Positions 17,143 through 24,658 of a stretch of 64,000 bases of DNA are shown here, one piece after another (position 1 is the stretch's first letter; each line of letters opens with the position of its first letter). A program made the position numbers and the translations under genes. The notes beneath the pieces were generated by a model. It was not told the origin of the DNA. It did not search any database and worked only from the letters and a program-made list of their open reading frames with translations. Where the stretch lies: positions 95,984 to 159,983 of the forward strand of contig UQVS01000002.1 in the NCBI GenBank assembly GCA_900544615.1, read 5' to 3'. The DNA is from an uncultured Oscillibacter sp. GTDB taxonomy: Bacteria; Bacillota; Clostridia; Oscillospirales; Oscillospiraceae.

Positions 17143-18057
17143 TCAGTTCCGCAGGGAGGGCGGGTAGACGCCTGCCTCATGGAGCTTTTGCAAGTCCTCC
17201 GCCACCAGCGCCCGGTCCTCATGATAGGTCATGCCGAACCACTTGTCTTTGGAGTTCAGGACGGAAACCGTCATCCGCCCTGCTTTCAGCTCCTCGCCCA
17301 CCATCACCGGCAGCAGGCACTCCGCCTTCACCACGCCGTCAGGCAGGCCCCGGAGGAACGCCTCAAAATACGCTCGCAGAGCCGGGAAGATGGAGGGCAT
17401 AAAGCCCCAAAAATTCATGGACACCACCGTTTCCGGATCCAGATCCGTATTTGTATCCAGATCCGTCAGGTGTCCGTCAGGGTAGAGCTGGATCTTCAGC
17501 GTCTCCTGAATGGAATCCAGCTTTCCGTCCTTCACCTTGCAGACGCCGCGGGACACCGTGCCGTGGAGGCTGGCGGTGTTTTTCAGCAGATAGCCCACCA
17601 TGGTGCTTTCGCCTGACGGAGCCAGCCTCCCCAGTTCCTCATAGATGGTGCGGTATGCGTCCACGCCGTAGTAATCGTCGGCGTTGATGACGCAGAAAGG
17701 GCCGTCTACCGCAGGCTCCGCACACAGCAGGGCGTGTACCGTACCGAACGGCTTGGTGCGTTCCTCCGGGATGCGGTAAAAGCTCGGAACGGAAGTAAAA
17801 TCCTGATAGACGAAAGCCACCTCTACCGGGCGGCCGTCCGCTGTCTTTTTCTGCTTAAGATAGCCCACCAGACCGTCCATCATCTCCTGCATCTCCGGCT
17901 TGATGATGAAAACCACCTTGTCAAACCCGGCCCGCAGGGCATCGTGGATGGAGTATTCCATCAAAATTTCCCCGTTGGGGCCGATGCCGTCCACCTGCTT
18001 GCTGCCGCCGTAGCGGGAGCCAAGTCCCGCCGCCATAATCACCAAAGACCTATGCAT
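17143..18057 (-). CDS. Sugar-phosphate nucleotidyltransferase
   Basis: A 304-residue member of the GT-A nucleotidyltransferase family, which joins an NTP and a sugar phosphate into a nucleotide sugar. The N-terminal signature is MAAGLGSRYGGSKQ, and the metal-binding region is INADDYYG near residue 115. No C-terminal hexapeptide-repeat (acyltransferase) domain is present. The family includes UTP-glucose-1-phosphate uridylyltransferase-like enzymes, but the substrate cannot be fixed from sequence. Start by AAGGAGAGG four bases upstream. It stands alone on the minus strand. Confidence 0.85.
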   Translation of the reverse strand: MHRSLVIMAAGLGSRYGGSKQVDGIGPNGEILMEYSIHDALRAGFDKVVFIIKPEMQEMMDGLVGYLKQKKTADGRPVEVAFVYQDFTSVPSFYRIPEERTKPFGTVHALLCAEPAVDGPFCVINADDYYGVDAYRTIYEELGRLAPSGESTMVGYLLKNTASLHGTVSRGVCKVKDGKLDSIQETLKIQLYPDGHLTDLDTNTDLDPETVVSMNFWGFMPSIFPALRAYFEAFLRGLPDGVVKAECLLPVMVGEELKAGRMTVSVLNSKDKWFGMTYHEDRALVAEDLQKLHEAGVYPPSLRN

Positions 18058-18234
18058 AACGCCTCTCCTTTTGTTTCGTATCAAGATAGCGGATCGTCCG
18101 CCGTGTGTTTTCTCTCTTACCATACCCTATTTCACGACATTTTGCAACGGTCTTGCTGTTTTTGTTTCGCGCCGCTCTGGCGTTTCGGCAGAACCTGTGC
18201 TACAATAGCAGCATCTCAACATGGGAGGTGCGCC

Positions 18235-18870
18235 ATGCGGTATAAGGCGTCCACTCTGCGAATCATTGATACATTAAAGGAACTGTACCCGGAGGGGCTT
18301 TGCTCCCTGCAATATGAAAAGGACTACGAGCTGCTGTTCGCCGTGCGCCTGTCAGCCCAGTGTACCGATGCGCGGGTCAACATGGTAACGCCCGCTCTCT
18401 TTGCCCGGTTTCCCACGTTGGAGGCCTTTGCGGAGGCAGACCCCAAAGAGGTGGGCGAATACATCCACTCCTGCGGGTTCTACAACGGGAAGTCCAGAGA
18501 TCTGGTAGCCTGCGCCCAACAGCTGCTGGAGCGGTTCGGCGGCAGGGTGCCGGACAACATGGAGGATCTCACCTCCCTGCCCGGCGTGGGACGGAAAACC
18601 GCCAACCTGATCTTAGGCGACGTGTACGGGCAGCCCTCCTACGTCTGCGACACCCACTGCATCCGCATTACCGGGCGGCTGGGCATCACCAACGGCTCCA
18701 AGGATCCGGTCAGGGTGGAACAGCAGCTGCGGAAAGCCATCCCGCCGGAAGAATCCGGCTCTTTCTGCCACCGAATGGTTCTTTTCGGCCGGGACGTCTG
18801 CACGGCCCGGTCGCCGAAATGCGAAGAATGTCCCCTGAAGCCGGACTGTGCAGCCGGAAAAAAGCTGTAA
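18235..18870 (+). CDS. nth: Endonuclease III (DNA glycosylase/AP lyase)
   Basis: A 211-residue base-excision repair enzyme that removes oxidised pyrimidines and nicks the abasic site. The helix-hairpin-helix LPGVGRKTANLI carries the catalytic Lys; the catalytic Asp is in VCDTHCIRI; a C-terminal 4Fe-4S cluster is held by the C-x6-C-x2-C-x5-C motif in CTARSPKCEECPLKPDC. Length is normal. The start was set at the ATG after GGGAGG at 18223-18228, since the longer open frame runs back through the neighbour's promoter. A possible -10 box TACAAT lies at 18201-18206. Confidence 0.95.
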   Translation: MRYKASTLRIIDTLKELYPEGLCSLQYEKDYELLFAVRLSAQCTDARVNMVTPALFARFPTLEAFAEADPKEVGEYIHSCGFYNGKSRDLVACAQQLLERFGGRVPDNMEDLTSLPGVGRKTANLILGDVYGQPSYVCDTHCIRITGRLGITNGSKDPVRVEQQLRKAIPPEESGSFCHRMVLFGRDVCTARSPKCEECPLKPDCAAGKKL

Positions 18871-18880
18871 TAACATTTCC

Positions 18881-18911
18881 ATGTGCCTGCGGTTTCCGCA
18901 GGCACATTTTC
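18881..18911 (+). terminator. nth terminator
   Basis: Arms ATGTGCCTGCGG (18881-18892) and CCGCAGGCACAT (18896-18907), followed by TTTTC. Confidence 0.88.
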
Positions 18912-19013
18912 TGTGTGCAGAAAAACTTTTCTCCCTGCCGGTCTGTTGGCAGTCTCATTTTTTATCCCCCGCTCATATACTGGTCTGAGACTGAAATAGC
19001 AGGAGGACGCGCT

Positions 19014-19271
19014 ATGGACGAAAACACCAGACAGATGATGGAACAGCTGAAAAGCAACCCCGCCGCCCTGCGGAAGCTGATGCAGTCCCGCGACGGCCAG
19101 ACGCTGATGCAGGCTCTGACCCGGCCGGACAACGGCGCAGGGCTTCAGCGGGCGGTGCAGGCCGCCATGCAGGGCAACGCCAATATCATGGCCGATCTGG
19201 TCAGCCGGGTCGCCCAAAGCCCGGAGGGCGCCGCCCTGCTGGAACGCATCAGCAGCAGTGTAAACAGGTAA
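19014..19271 (+). CDS. Small protein of unknown function
   Basis: An 85-residue, helix-rich, soluble protein with no signal or membrane segment (MDENTRQMMEQLKSNPAALR at the N terminus). Not recognised. It is preceded by GGAGG (19001-19007) and begins a tight cluster of three small genes that ends in one terminator. Its Met/Gln-rich amphipathic helices resemble the N terminus of the next gene (LLSNPEAMDQIMKMAQSLM versus LKSNPAALRKLMQSRDGQ), so the two could share an ancestral segment or a partner. Confidence 0.65.
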   Translation: MDENTRQMMEQLKSNPAALRKLMQSRDGQTLMQALTRPDNGAGLQRAVQAAMQGNANIMADLVSRVAQSPEGAALLERISSSVNR

Positions 19272-19292
19272 ACCGAGAGGAGGTCCGGCCTC

Positions 19293-19811
19293 ATGGCGGA
19301 GTTTGACGACAAGCTGAACAGTCTCCTTTCCAACCCGGAGGCTATGGACCAGATCATGAAAATGGCCCAGTCCCTGATGGGAACCAGCGGGGAAAGCCCG
19401 GAAACCGGCGGCAGTCCCCGAAATGCCGCCGGGGTATCCGGCTCCGCCGCGCCGCCCCCGGCACAGCCCTCCGGCAGCTTCGGTTTTCCCCCGCAGGCCG
19501 GGGCGTCCGGGGCGGGAACCCCGCAGGGTCCCGGCGGGGCAGGCTGGAACCCGCCATCCGGCGTCCAGTCCGGGCCGGATCTCAGCTTTCTTTCCGGGCT
19601 GGGAAATCTTGACCCGAAAGCCATTGCCTCCCTCCTGCCGGTTCTGCGGGAACTGGGAGGAACTCAGGACAGCAATGCCCGGCAGCTGCTCTTTGCTCTG
19701 CGGCCCTATCTGAAGCCGGAGCGTCAGGAGAAGGTGGAGCGGGCCTTGCAGCTGGCCCGGCTGTTCCGGGTGGGGAAAAAGTTCCTGCTGAAAGGGGATG
19801 GCCATGTATAA
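19293..19811 (+). CDS. Unknown protein with Pro/Gly/Ala-rich middle
   Basis: A 172-residue protein in three parts: an N-terminal helix (residues 1-32), a low-complexity Pro/Gly/Ser/Ala linker (about 33-100), and a helical C-terminal part (about 100-172) rich in Leu and Arg (LFALRPYLKPERQEKVERAL). Not recognised. RBS AGAGGAGG ahead of the ATG. It overlaps the third gene by 8 bases, so the three are one transcription unit. Confidence 0.65.
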   Translation: MAEFDDKLNSLLSNPEAMDQIMKMAQSLMGTSGESPETGGSPRNAAGVSGSAAPPPAQPSGSFGFPPQAGASGAGTPQGPGGAGWNPPSGVQSGPDLSFLSGLGNLDPKAIASLLPVLRELGGTQDSNARQLLFALRPYLKPERQEKVERALQLARLFRVGKKFLLKGDGHV

Positions 19812-20118
19812 TCGCTATATCCGCACAGACGACGGCACCTATACCAAGGTGTCGGAAGAGGAAACCCCGTCCGGCCAGCCCCGGCAGGAGCCGCGTCAAG
19901 ACAGTCCGCCGCCGGATGGCCCGCCGCCTTTCAGCCCTCCGCCCCCCTTCGGCGGTGGGGAGGGAATTGCCGGATACCTGCGGCGGATTCTGGATCAGCT
20001 GCATCTGGACAGGATCGACGCCGGGGATCTCCTGCTTCTGGGACTGCTGTACTTCCTGTTCCGGGAGAAAGCGGACGAGGAACTGCTGGTGGCGCTGGGC
20101 CTGCTGCTGATCTTATGA
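19804..20118 (+). CDS. Small unknown protein with proline-rich stretch and hydrophobic C terminus
   Basis: About 104 residues. Residues 15-60 are rich in Pro, Gln and Gly; the C-terminal 35 residues are hydrophobic (DLLLLGLLYFLF and LLVALGLLLIL), possibly one or two short membrane-associated helices. The ATG at 19804 is preferred over one at 19798 since AAAGGGG sits 6 bases ahead of it. Not recognised. The stop codon lies inside the terminator stem. Confidence 0.6.
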   Translation: MYNRYIRTDDGTYTKVSEEETPSGQPRQEPRQDSPPPDGPPPFSPPPPFGGGEGIAGYLRRILDQLHLDRIDAGDLLLLGLLYFLFREKADEELLVALGLLLIL

Positions 20119-20149
20119 GACAGCCGGATGCGTCCGGCTGTCTCATTTT
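20116..20149 (+). terminator. Terminator of the three small genes
   Basis: Arms TGAGACAGCCGGA (20116-20128) and TCCGGCTGTCTCA (20133-20145), then TTTTG. The first arm includes the stop codon of the last gene. Confidence 0.88.
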
Positions 20150-20217
20150 GTTCCTATCCCACATGATTTATAATCGGTTTTTTCGATGATAAATCAGCTG
20201 TGTTCGGTTCGATGCGT

Positions 20218-20246
20218 TTGTCTTTTGATAGGACAACGCTTATACT
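20218..20246 (+). promoter_or_regulatory. Promoter of the YedE-type transporter
   Basis: TTGTCT (20218-20223), 17 bp spacer, TATACT (20241-20246); transcript start expected near 20253. Confidence 0.65.
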
Positions 20247-20249
20247 GTA

Positions 20250-20290
20250 CTTGTATCGGTGTACACGTTTTTACGTGCAGTCGGTACAAG
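20250..20290 (+). promoter_or_regulatory. 5'-leader stem-loop ahead of the selenium transporter
   Basis: The leader can fold into a long hairpin: CUUGUA (20250-20255) pairs with UACAAG (20285-20290), continued by G-U and G-C pairs, an internal loop, then CACGU with ACGUG around a U-rich loop. It begins at the predicted transcript start and ends just ahead of the ribosome site. It could stabilise the mRNA or act as a regulatory leader; it matches no riboswitch I know. Confidence 0.45.
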
Positions 20291-20315
20291 TTGTGTATAA
20301 GGAGTGGATTGATTG

Positions 20316-21407
20316 ATGAAAAAAGAAACCGTCATCGTTGTTTCCGCCGGAGCCGCCGTGGGACTTGCAGCCATCTTTCTGATGCTGCTGGGCAACCCCG
20401 CCAACATGGGCTTCTGCATCGCCTGCTTCCTGCGGGACATTGCAGGCGCCTGCGGGCTTCACAACGCCGCCAAGGTGCAGTATGTCCGCCCGGAGATCAT
20501 CGGTCTGGTGCTGGGCGCGTTGGCGATGTCTCTGGCTACCAGAGAATTCCGCGCCAGAGCCGGTTCCGCTCCCGCTGTGCGGTTCGTGCTGGGCGGCTTT
20601 GTCATGATCGGCGCACTGGCCTTTCTGGGCTGCCCGCTGCGGATGGTGCTGCGTCTGGGCGGCGGCGATCTGAACGCGCTGGTGGGTCTGATTGGCTTTA
20701 CCATCGGCATCTGCATCGGCATTGTGTTTCTGAAAAAAGGCTTCACGCTGGGACGTTCCTATGAGGCCAAGGCCGTTGAAGGCAGCGTTCTACCCATCGT
20801 GATGGCGGTTCTGCTGATTCTGGTGCTGGCAGTCCCCGCCCTGTTCAAATTTTCCGAGGAAGGCCCCGGCTCCAAGCACGCCCCCTTCTTCATTGCGCTG
20901 GTTCTCGCCCTGATCGTCGGCGCGCTGGCCCAGAAGTCCCGCCTGTGCATGGTGGGCGGCATCCGGGACGCCATCATGCTGAAGGATGTCCACCTGCTCA
21001 TCGGCTTCATCGCCATTTTCGTGGTGGTACTCATCGGCAACCTCATCACCGGCAATTTCCGTCTGGGCTTTGCCATGCAGCCCATCGCCCACAGTTCTCA
21101 CCTGTGGAATCTGCTGGGCATGATGCTGACAGGCTGGGGTTCCGTGCTGCTGGGCGGCTGCCCCCTGCGGCAGCTGATTCTGGCCGGAACCGGCAATGGT
21201 GATTCCACCGTGACCGTATTCGGCATGATCGTGGGTGCCGCCATGGCGCACAACTTCGGTCTGGCCGGTAACGCCGACTCCCTGAACGACGCCAAGGAGC
21301 TGGTAGTCGGCGGCATCTCGACCTACGGTAAGGTCGCTGTTGTTCTGGGGCTGATCGTCATGCTGGTCGTGGGCCTGATGAATCTCCCCAAGGAGGAAGC
21401 CACATGA
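20316..21407 (+). CDS. yedE: YedE/YeeE-family transporter, selenium-associated
   Basis: A 363-residue polytopic membrane protein of the YeeE/YedE (DUF395) family. Family Cys motifs are seen at NMGFCIACFLRD, FLGCPLRMVLRLGGGD, SRLCMVGGIRD and GGCPLRQLILAGTGNGD; the repeats indicate two homologous halves. In selenium-using clostridia this form (YedE) is taken to be a selenium or sulfur-compound transporter, here supported by the neighbouring yedF, selD, selA and selB. The ATG at 20316 follows AAGGAG; the gene overlaps the TusA-like gene by 4 bases. Confidence 0.88.
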   Translation: MKKETVIVVSAGAAVGLAAIFLMLLGNPANMGFCIACFLRDIAGACGLHNAAKVQYVRPEIIGLVLGALAMSLATREFRARAGSAPAVRFVLGGFVMIGALAFLGCPLRMVLRLGGGDLNALVGLIGFTIGICIGIVFLKKGFTLGRSYEAKAVEGSVLPIVMAVLLILVLAVPALFKFSEEGPGSKHAPFFIALVLALIVGALAQKSRLCMVGGIRDAIMLKDVHLLIGFIAIFVVVLIGNLITGNFRLGFAMQPIAHSSHLWNLLGMMLTGWGSVLLGGCPLRQLILAGTGNGDSTVTVFGMIVGAAMAHNFGLAGNADSLNDAKELVVGGISTYGKVAVVLGLIVMLVVGLMNLPKEEAT

Positions 21408-21607
21408 TCGACGCAAGAGGATTTTCCTGCCCCATGCCGGTGGTCATGGTGCAGAAGGAGCTTAAAAAGTCCGCGCCTGCGGAGCTGGACGTGCTGGTGG
21501 ACAACCAGACCGCGCTGGAAAACGTGACCCGGTTCGCCGGCAGTCAGGGCTATCAGGTGGACAGCGCCCCGGAAGGCGCCGACTTCCGTCTGCATTTACA
21601 TAAATAA
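21404..21607 (+). CDS. TusA/SirA-like sulfur (selenium) carrier
   Basis: A 67-residue protein of the TusA/SirA/YedF fold, with the hallmark CPMPV motif near the N terminus (ARGFSCPMPVVMVQKEL). The Cys carries a persulfide or selenide between enzymes. Coupled by a 4-base overlap to the YedE transporter, so it likely accepts the atom delivered by it. The family is usually about 75-80 residues, so this is on the short side. Confidence 0.88.
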   Translation: MIDARGFSCPMPVVMVQKELKKSAPAELDVLVDNQTALENVTRFAGSQGYQVDSAPEGADFRLHLHK

Positions 21608-21614
21608 AACACAG

Positions 21615-21656
21615 CAGCGCCCCCGTTTCCGAACCAAGTCGGAAACGGGGGCGCTG
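21615..21656. terminator. Bidirectional terminator
   Basis: 18-base arms (21615-21632 and 21639-21656, core GCGCCCCCGTTTCCGA) between the convergent yedE and lysR operons. Confidence 0.85.
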
Positions 21657-21661
21657 TTTCG

Positions 21662-22561
21662 TTACAGAGCGGCGCTCTGCCGCACAAAGTCCGCAAAGGC
21701 TGTCTGGGTGGCTGTCAGCGCAACTCTCTTTGGCAATACCATGCAGATCTGCCGCCAGGCCCCCTGCCCCAATTCAAAGGTCCGCAGGCGGCCTGCCGCC
21801 GCGTCCTCCTCCACCACCAGCGAAGAAATCACCGAAACCCCCATGCCGCGGGCGACTGCCCGGCGGATGGCGTCCGGATTTTCCATCCGGGCCAGAATGT
21901 GCAGGCGTTCCGGCAGGATTCCCTGTCCCCGCAGCCACTTTTCCGTTTCCAGCCATGTGCCGGAGGCCGTCTCCCGCGCGATTACAGGCTCCCGCAGCAG
22001 CAATTCCAGCCCGACCTCTGCCGGGAGATCCTGAAAGCAGGGGCTGTTCTCCGTAACCAGTACCAGATGATCCTCCAGCAGCGGCACATAACGGAACGCC
22101 TTTTCATCCATCCGCATCCCCACAAAGCCCACAGCAATCTGCCCGCTGCGGAGCAGCTCATGGATGCCGGCGCTGTCCCCCCGCCGCAGCAGGAATTGAC
22201 AGTCCGGCCTCTGCCGGGAAAAATCCGCCAGAAGCCGGGGGATCAGGTACTGTGCTGGCACCGTGGACGCGCCCACCGTCAGCAGGTTGCCCTCCCGTTC
22301 CGGCAGATTGCTTTGCAGCGCCCGGCAGCGGTCTACGATCTCCCGTGCCGTGGGGTAGATCCGTTTTCCCGCCTCAGTCAGCGCCACTCTGCGCCTGGCG
22401 GCGCGGTCAAACAGAAGCACGCCCAGCGTTTCCTCCAGACTGCGGATGTGGCTGCTGACGGTGGACTGGCTGAGATACAGCACATCCGCCGCCCGTGTGA
22501 AGCTGCCGTATTCCGCCGTGGTCACGAATACCTCCAACTGTTTCAGGTTGATATCCAGCAT
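21662..22561 (-). CDS. LysR-family regulator, selenium-metabolism type
   Basis: A 299-residue LysR regulator: N-terminal HTH (residues 1-62, KQLEVFVTTAEYGSFTRAAD, LYLSQSTVSSHIRSLEE), then the two-lobed effector domain (GASTVPAQYLIPRLLADF onward). LysR proteins next to yedF, DUF3343 and the class V aminotransferase are a known marker of selenium regulons, and that association is repeated here. It is the last gene of the yedF operon, 9 bases after DUF3343. The effector may be a selenium compound (inference). Confidence 0.88.
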   Translation of the reverse strand: MLDINLKQLEVFVTTAEYGSFTRAADVLYLSQSTVSSHIRSLEETLGVLLFDRAARRRVALTEAGKRIYPTAREIVDRCRALQSNLPEREGNLLTVGASTVPAQYLIPRLLADFSRQRPDCQFLLRRGDSAGIHELLRSGQIAVGFVGMRMDEKAFRYVPLLEDHLVLVTENSPCFQDLPAEVGLELLLREPVIARETASGTWLETEKWLRGQGILPERLHILARMENPDAIRRAVARGMGVSVISSLVVEEDAAAGRLRTFELGQGAWRQICMVLPKRVALTATQTAFADFVRQSAAL

Positions 22562-22570
22562 ACTGTCACC

Positions 22571-22807
22571 TCAGACCAGCAGCTCCTGCCAGCCCTCATA
22601 CTCCAAAGCCTGTGCATCCGCCAGCGCCCGCAGCTGCGGGGCGGCGTCTGTAGGCGCGCACCAGGCCATACCGCAGTCCGCCGTCAGCTCCCGCGGAACC
22701 GGGATCAGCCGCCCCGGCAGTCCCTGCTCATGGCAGAGCTTTTCCATGGCCATGGCCGCCGCCGTGGTATGGAAGGTAATCACCAGCTTCTGCGTTTTCG
22801 GTCTCAT
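22571..22807 (-). CDS. DUF3343 protein, putative Se/S carrier
   Basis: A 78-residue DUF3343 protein. This family is found almost only beside selenium genes and is thought to carry selenium or sulfur on a Cys; here the candidate is in ELTADCGMAWCAP. Start overlaps the desulfurase stop by 4 bases. Confidence 0.85.
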   Translation of the reverse strand: MRPKTQKLVITFHTTAAAMAMEKLCHEQGLPGRLIPVPRELTADCGMAWCAPTDAAPQLRALADAQALEYEGWQELLV

Positions 22808-23937
22808 TCCGCCAACTCCTTTACCGCCCGGATGGCTGTATCCACCTCGTCCTCCGTATTGAACCAGCCGAAGCTGAACCGCACAGCCCCCTGACGCTCC
22901 GTTCCCAAAGCCCGGTGCATCCGGGGCGCGCAGTGGGCGCCGGGGCGGGTGGCGATGCCATAATCCTGAGACAGAGCGTCTGCCACCTCGCCGGAATCGT
23001 AATCCCGGATATTCAGCGTTACCACCGCCGTCCGGGGCGCTTCAAAATCGCCGAAGACCGTAACGCCGGGAATGGCTGTGACCCCGGCATAGAACCGGCG
23101 CATCAGGCGCTCCTCCCGCTCACGGATAACATCCAGCCCCACCCCGTTCAGATAGTCCAGCGCGGCAGACAGTCCGGCAATGCCGTGGCCGTTCAGCGTT
23201 CCCGCTTCCAGACAGGTGGGCAGCTGTTCCGGCTGAAACCGGCTGTAGGTCTGCACACCGGTCCCCCCCACCTTCCACGGGCGGAGGGCAACGTTCTCTC
23301 CCAGACACAGCCCACCGGTTCCCTGCGGCCCCATCAGGGATTTGTGGCCGGTGAAGCAGAGAAGATCAATGTGCTGGGCTGCCATGTCGATGGGCAGGAC
23401 TCCCGCCGTCTGGGACGCGTCCACGATCAGCTTCAGGCCATGAGCATGGGCAATGGCCCCCACCCGGCCGATATCCACCGCGTTGCCCGTGAGGTTGGAG
23501 GCATGGGTGCAGACGATGGCTCTGGTCTCCGGCCGGATCAGCCGCTCAAAATCGCCGTAGTCGATCCGTCCCTGCCGGTCAGCCGGGACAAAGCTGAGAG
23601 ACACGCTCCGCTCCGCCTCCAGCCGGTACAGGGGTCGCAGCACGGAATTATGCTCCAGATCCGTGGAGATCACATGGTCGCCGGGGTTCAGCAATCCGCA
23701 GATGGCGATATTCAGCGCCTCGGTGGAATTGCAGGTGAATACCACATGATCCGGCCGGGGGCAGTGGAAAAACGCCGCCAGCTTCTCCCGTGCGCCATAG
23801 ATGATCCGGGAGGCGGAAAGACTGCCGTCATGGGTGCCGCGGGCGCTGTTTCCCAGCGTGGTCATGGCGGACACCACCGCGTCGATCACCGGCTGGGGCT
23901 TTCGGAGGGTCGTGGCGGCGTTATCCAGATAGATCAC
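22804..23937 (-). CDS. Cysteine desulfurase-like class V aminotransferase
   Basis: A 377-residue PLP enzyme of the NifS/SufS fold, subgroup linked to selenium genes. The N terminus is IYLDNAATTLRKP; the PLP Lys is in CFTGHKSLMGPQGTGG; Asp and His cofactor contacts are in LIVDASQTAGV and DLEHNS; the active-site loop Cys is in RPGAHCAPRMH. It probably frees sulfur or selenium from cysteine or selenocysteine and passes it to YedF or DUF3343. It overlaps both neighbours by 4 bases, as part of a four-gene operon. Confidence 0.9.
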   Translation of the reverse strand: MIYLDNAATTLRKPQPVIDAVVSAMTTLGNSARGTHDGSLSASRIIYGAREKLAAFFHCPRPDHVVFTCNSTEALNIAICGLLNPGDHVISTDLEHNSVLRPLYRLEAERSVSLSFVPADRQGRIDYGDFERLIRPETRAIVCTHASNLTGNAVDIGRVGAIAHAHGLKLIVDASQTAGVLPIDMAAQHIDLLCFTGHKSLMGPQGTGGLCLGENVALRPWKVGGTGVQTYSRFQPEQLPTCLEAGTLNGHGIAGLSAALDYLNGVGLDVIREREERLMRRFYAGVTAIPGVTVFGDFEAPRTAVVTLNIRDYDSGEVADALSQDYGIATRPGAHCAPRMHRALGTERQGAVRFSFGWFNTEDEVDTAIRAVKELAE

Positions 23938-24536
23938 GGCCGGATAACCTTCCCCGCAGCCGCCAGCGTCTCCACAATGGCGTACATATTGGTAACGCTG
24001 CCCACAGCCAGCGTCTCCTTCAGCTTGTAATAGTCAAGGCAGGTGCCGCAGGTGCGGATCTCCACTCCCTGCGCCTCCATGAACTTCAGATCCTCCAAAG
24101 AATCGGACCCCGTGCAGGTAAGGTATGCGCCGGTATTGAAAAAGAGGATGGTCTTGGGCAGAACCGGCAGCTGGCTGACGGCATACAGGAAGCCCTTCAT
24201 CAGTGCCTTGCCCAACGCCTCCTCTCCGCTGCCCATGCAGTTGGAGCCGACGGCCACCACCAGATCCCCACGGGCATCCGGGGCGCAGACGGTCTCCGCC
24301 GCGGGCTGCACCGGGGCGCAGACCTCCATGGTGACGGAGAACCGCTTCTCCCCGGTCTTTTCCGCCCGGACAGGCAGCTGGCAGCTGGCCGCCAGCTTGC
24401 TGAGGTTCTGGACCGCCGCCTCATTGTCCACCAGAATCTCCAGCGTATCAGGGGTTTGCAGCTCCGCCAGAGCCTTCTTCGCCATTACAACGGGAATGGG
24501 GCACTGCTTGCCCAGCGCGTCTACAACAACAGACAT
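23934..24536 (-). CDS. yedF: Selenium-metabolism protein YedF
   Basis: A 200-residue protein of two parts: an N-terminal TusA-like domain (residues 1-75) with motif GKQCPIPVVMAKKAL, and a C-terminal DsrE-like domain (about 90-200; VAVGSNCMGSGEE, LPKTILFFNTGAYL, CGTCLDYY). This fusion is a marker of bacteria that use selenium. The ATG follows AAAGGAG with a 9-base gap; a TTG three codons upstream is too close to the ribosome site. It is first in the operon and is controlled by the promoter-operator at 24572-24600. Confidence 0.92.
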   Translation of the reverse strand: MSVVVDALGKQCPIPVVMAKKALAELQTPDTLEILVDNEAAVQNLSKLAASCQLPVRAEKTGEKRFSVTMEVCAPVQPAAETVCAPDARGDLVVAVGSNCMGSGEEALGKALMKGFLYAVSQLPVLPKTILFFNTGAYLTCTGSDSLEDLKFMEAQGVEIRTCGTCLDYYKLKETLAVGSVTNMYAIVETLAAAGKVIRP

Positions 24537-24571
24537 GGAACACAACTCCTTTAATTCAGATTTTCAAGCCC

Positions 24572-24600
24572 AGTGTATCACGATGCATCGTGATTCGCAA
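24572..24600 (-). promoter_or_regulatory. yedF operon promoter with palindromic operator in the spacer
   Basis: Minus strand TTGCGA (24595-24600), 17 bp spacer, TACACT (24572-24577). A perfect 18 bp palindrome, ATCACGATGCATCGTGAT (24577-24594), fills the spacer, so a bound repressor would block RNA polymerase directly. The regulator is unknown; the LysR at the end of the operon is one candidate, but the even symmetry does not fit the T-N11-A LysR box. Confidence 0.75.
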
Positions 24601-24625
24601 GAAAAAACAACGAGATATGGCAAAA

Positions 24626-24649
24626 CCCCCGCCGAAACCTCGGCGGGGG
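24626..24649 (-). terminator. selD terminator
   Basis: Arms CCCCCGCCGA (24626-24635) and TCGGCGGGGG (24640-24649); read leftwards it is followed by TTTT. Confidence 0.85.
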
Positions 24650-24658
24650 GGAATTCTG

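Noticed and set aside
16095..21607. Long open frames on the strand opposite known genes
   Set aside because: High GC keeps antisense frames open; they lack ribosome sites and family features.
24577..24594. LysR box for the adjacent regulator
   Set aside because: The palindrome is even and does not contain T-N11-A symmetry; the regulator is left open.
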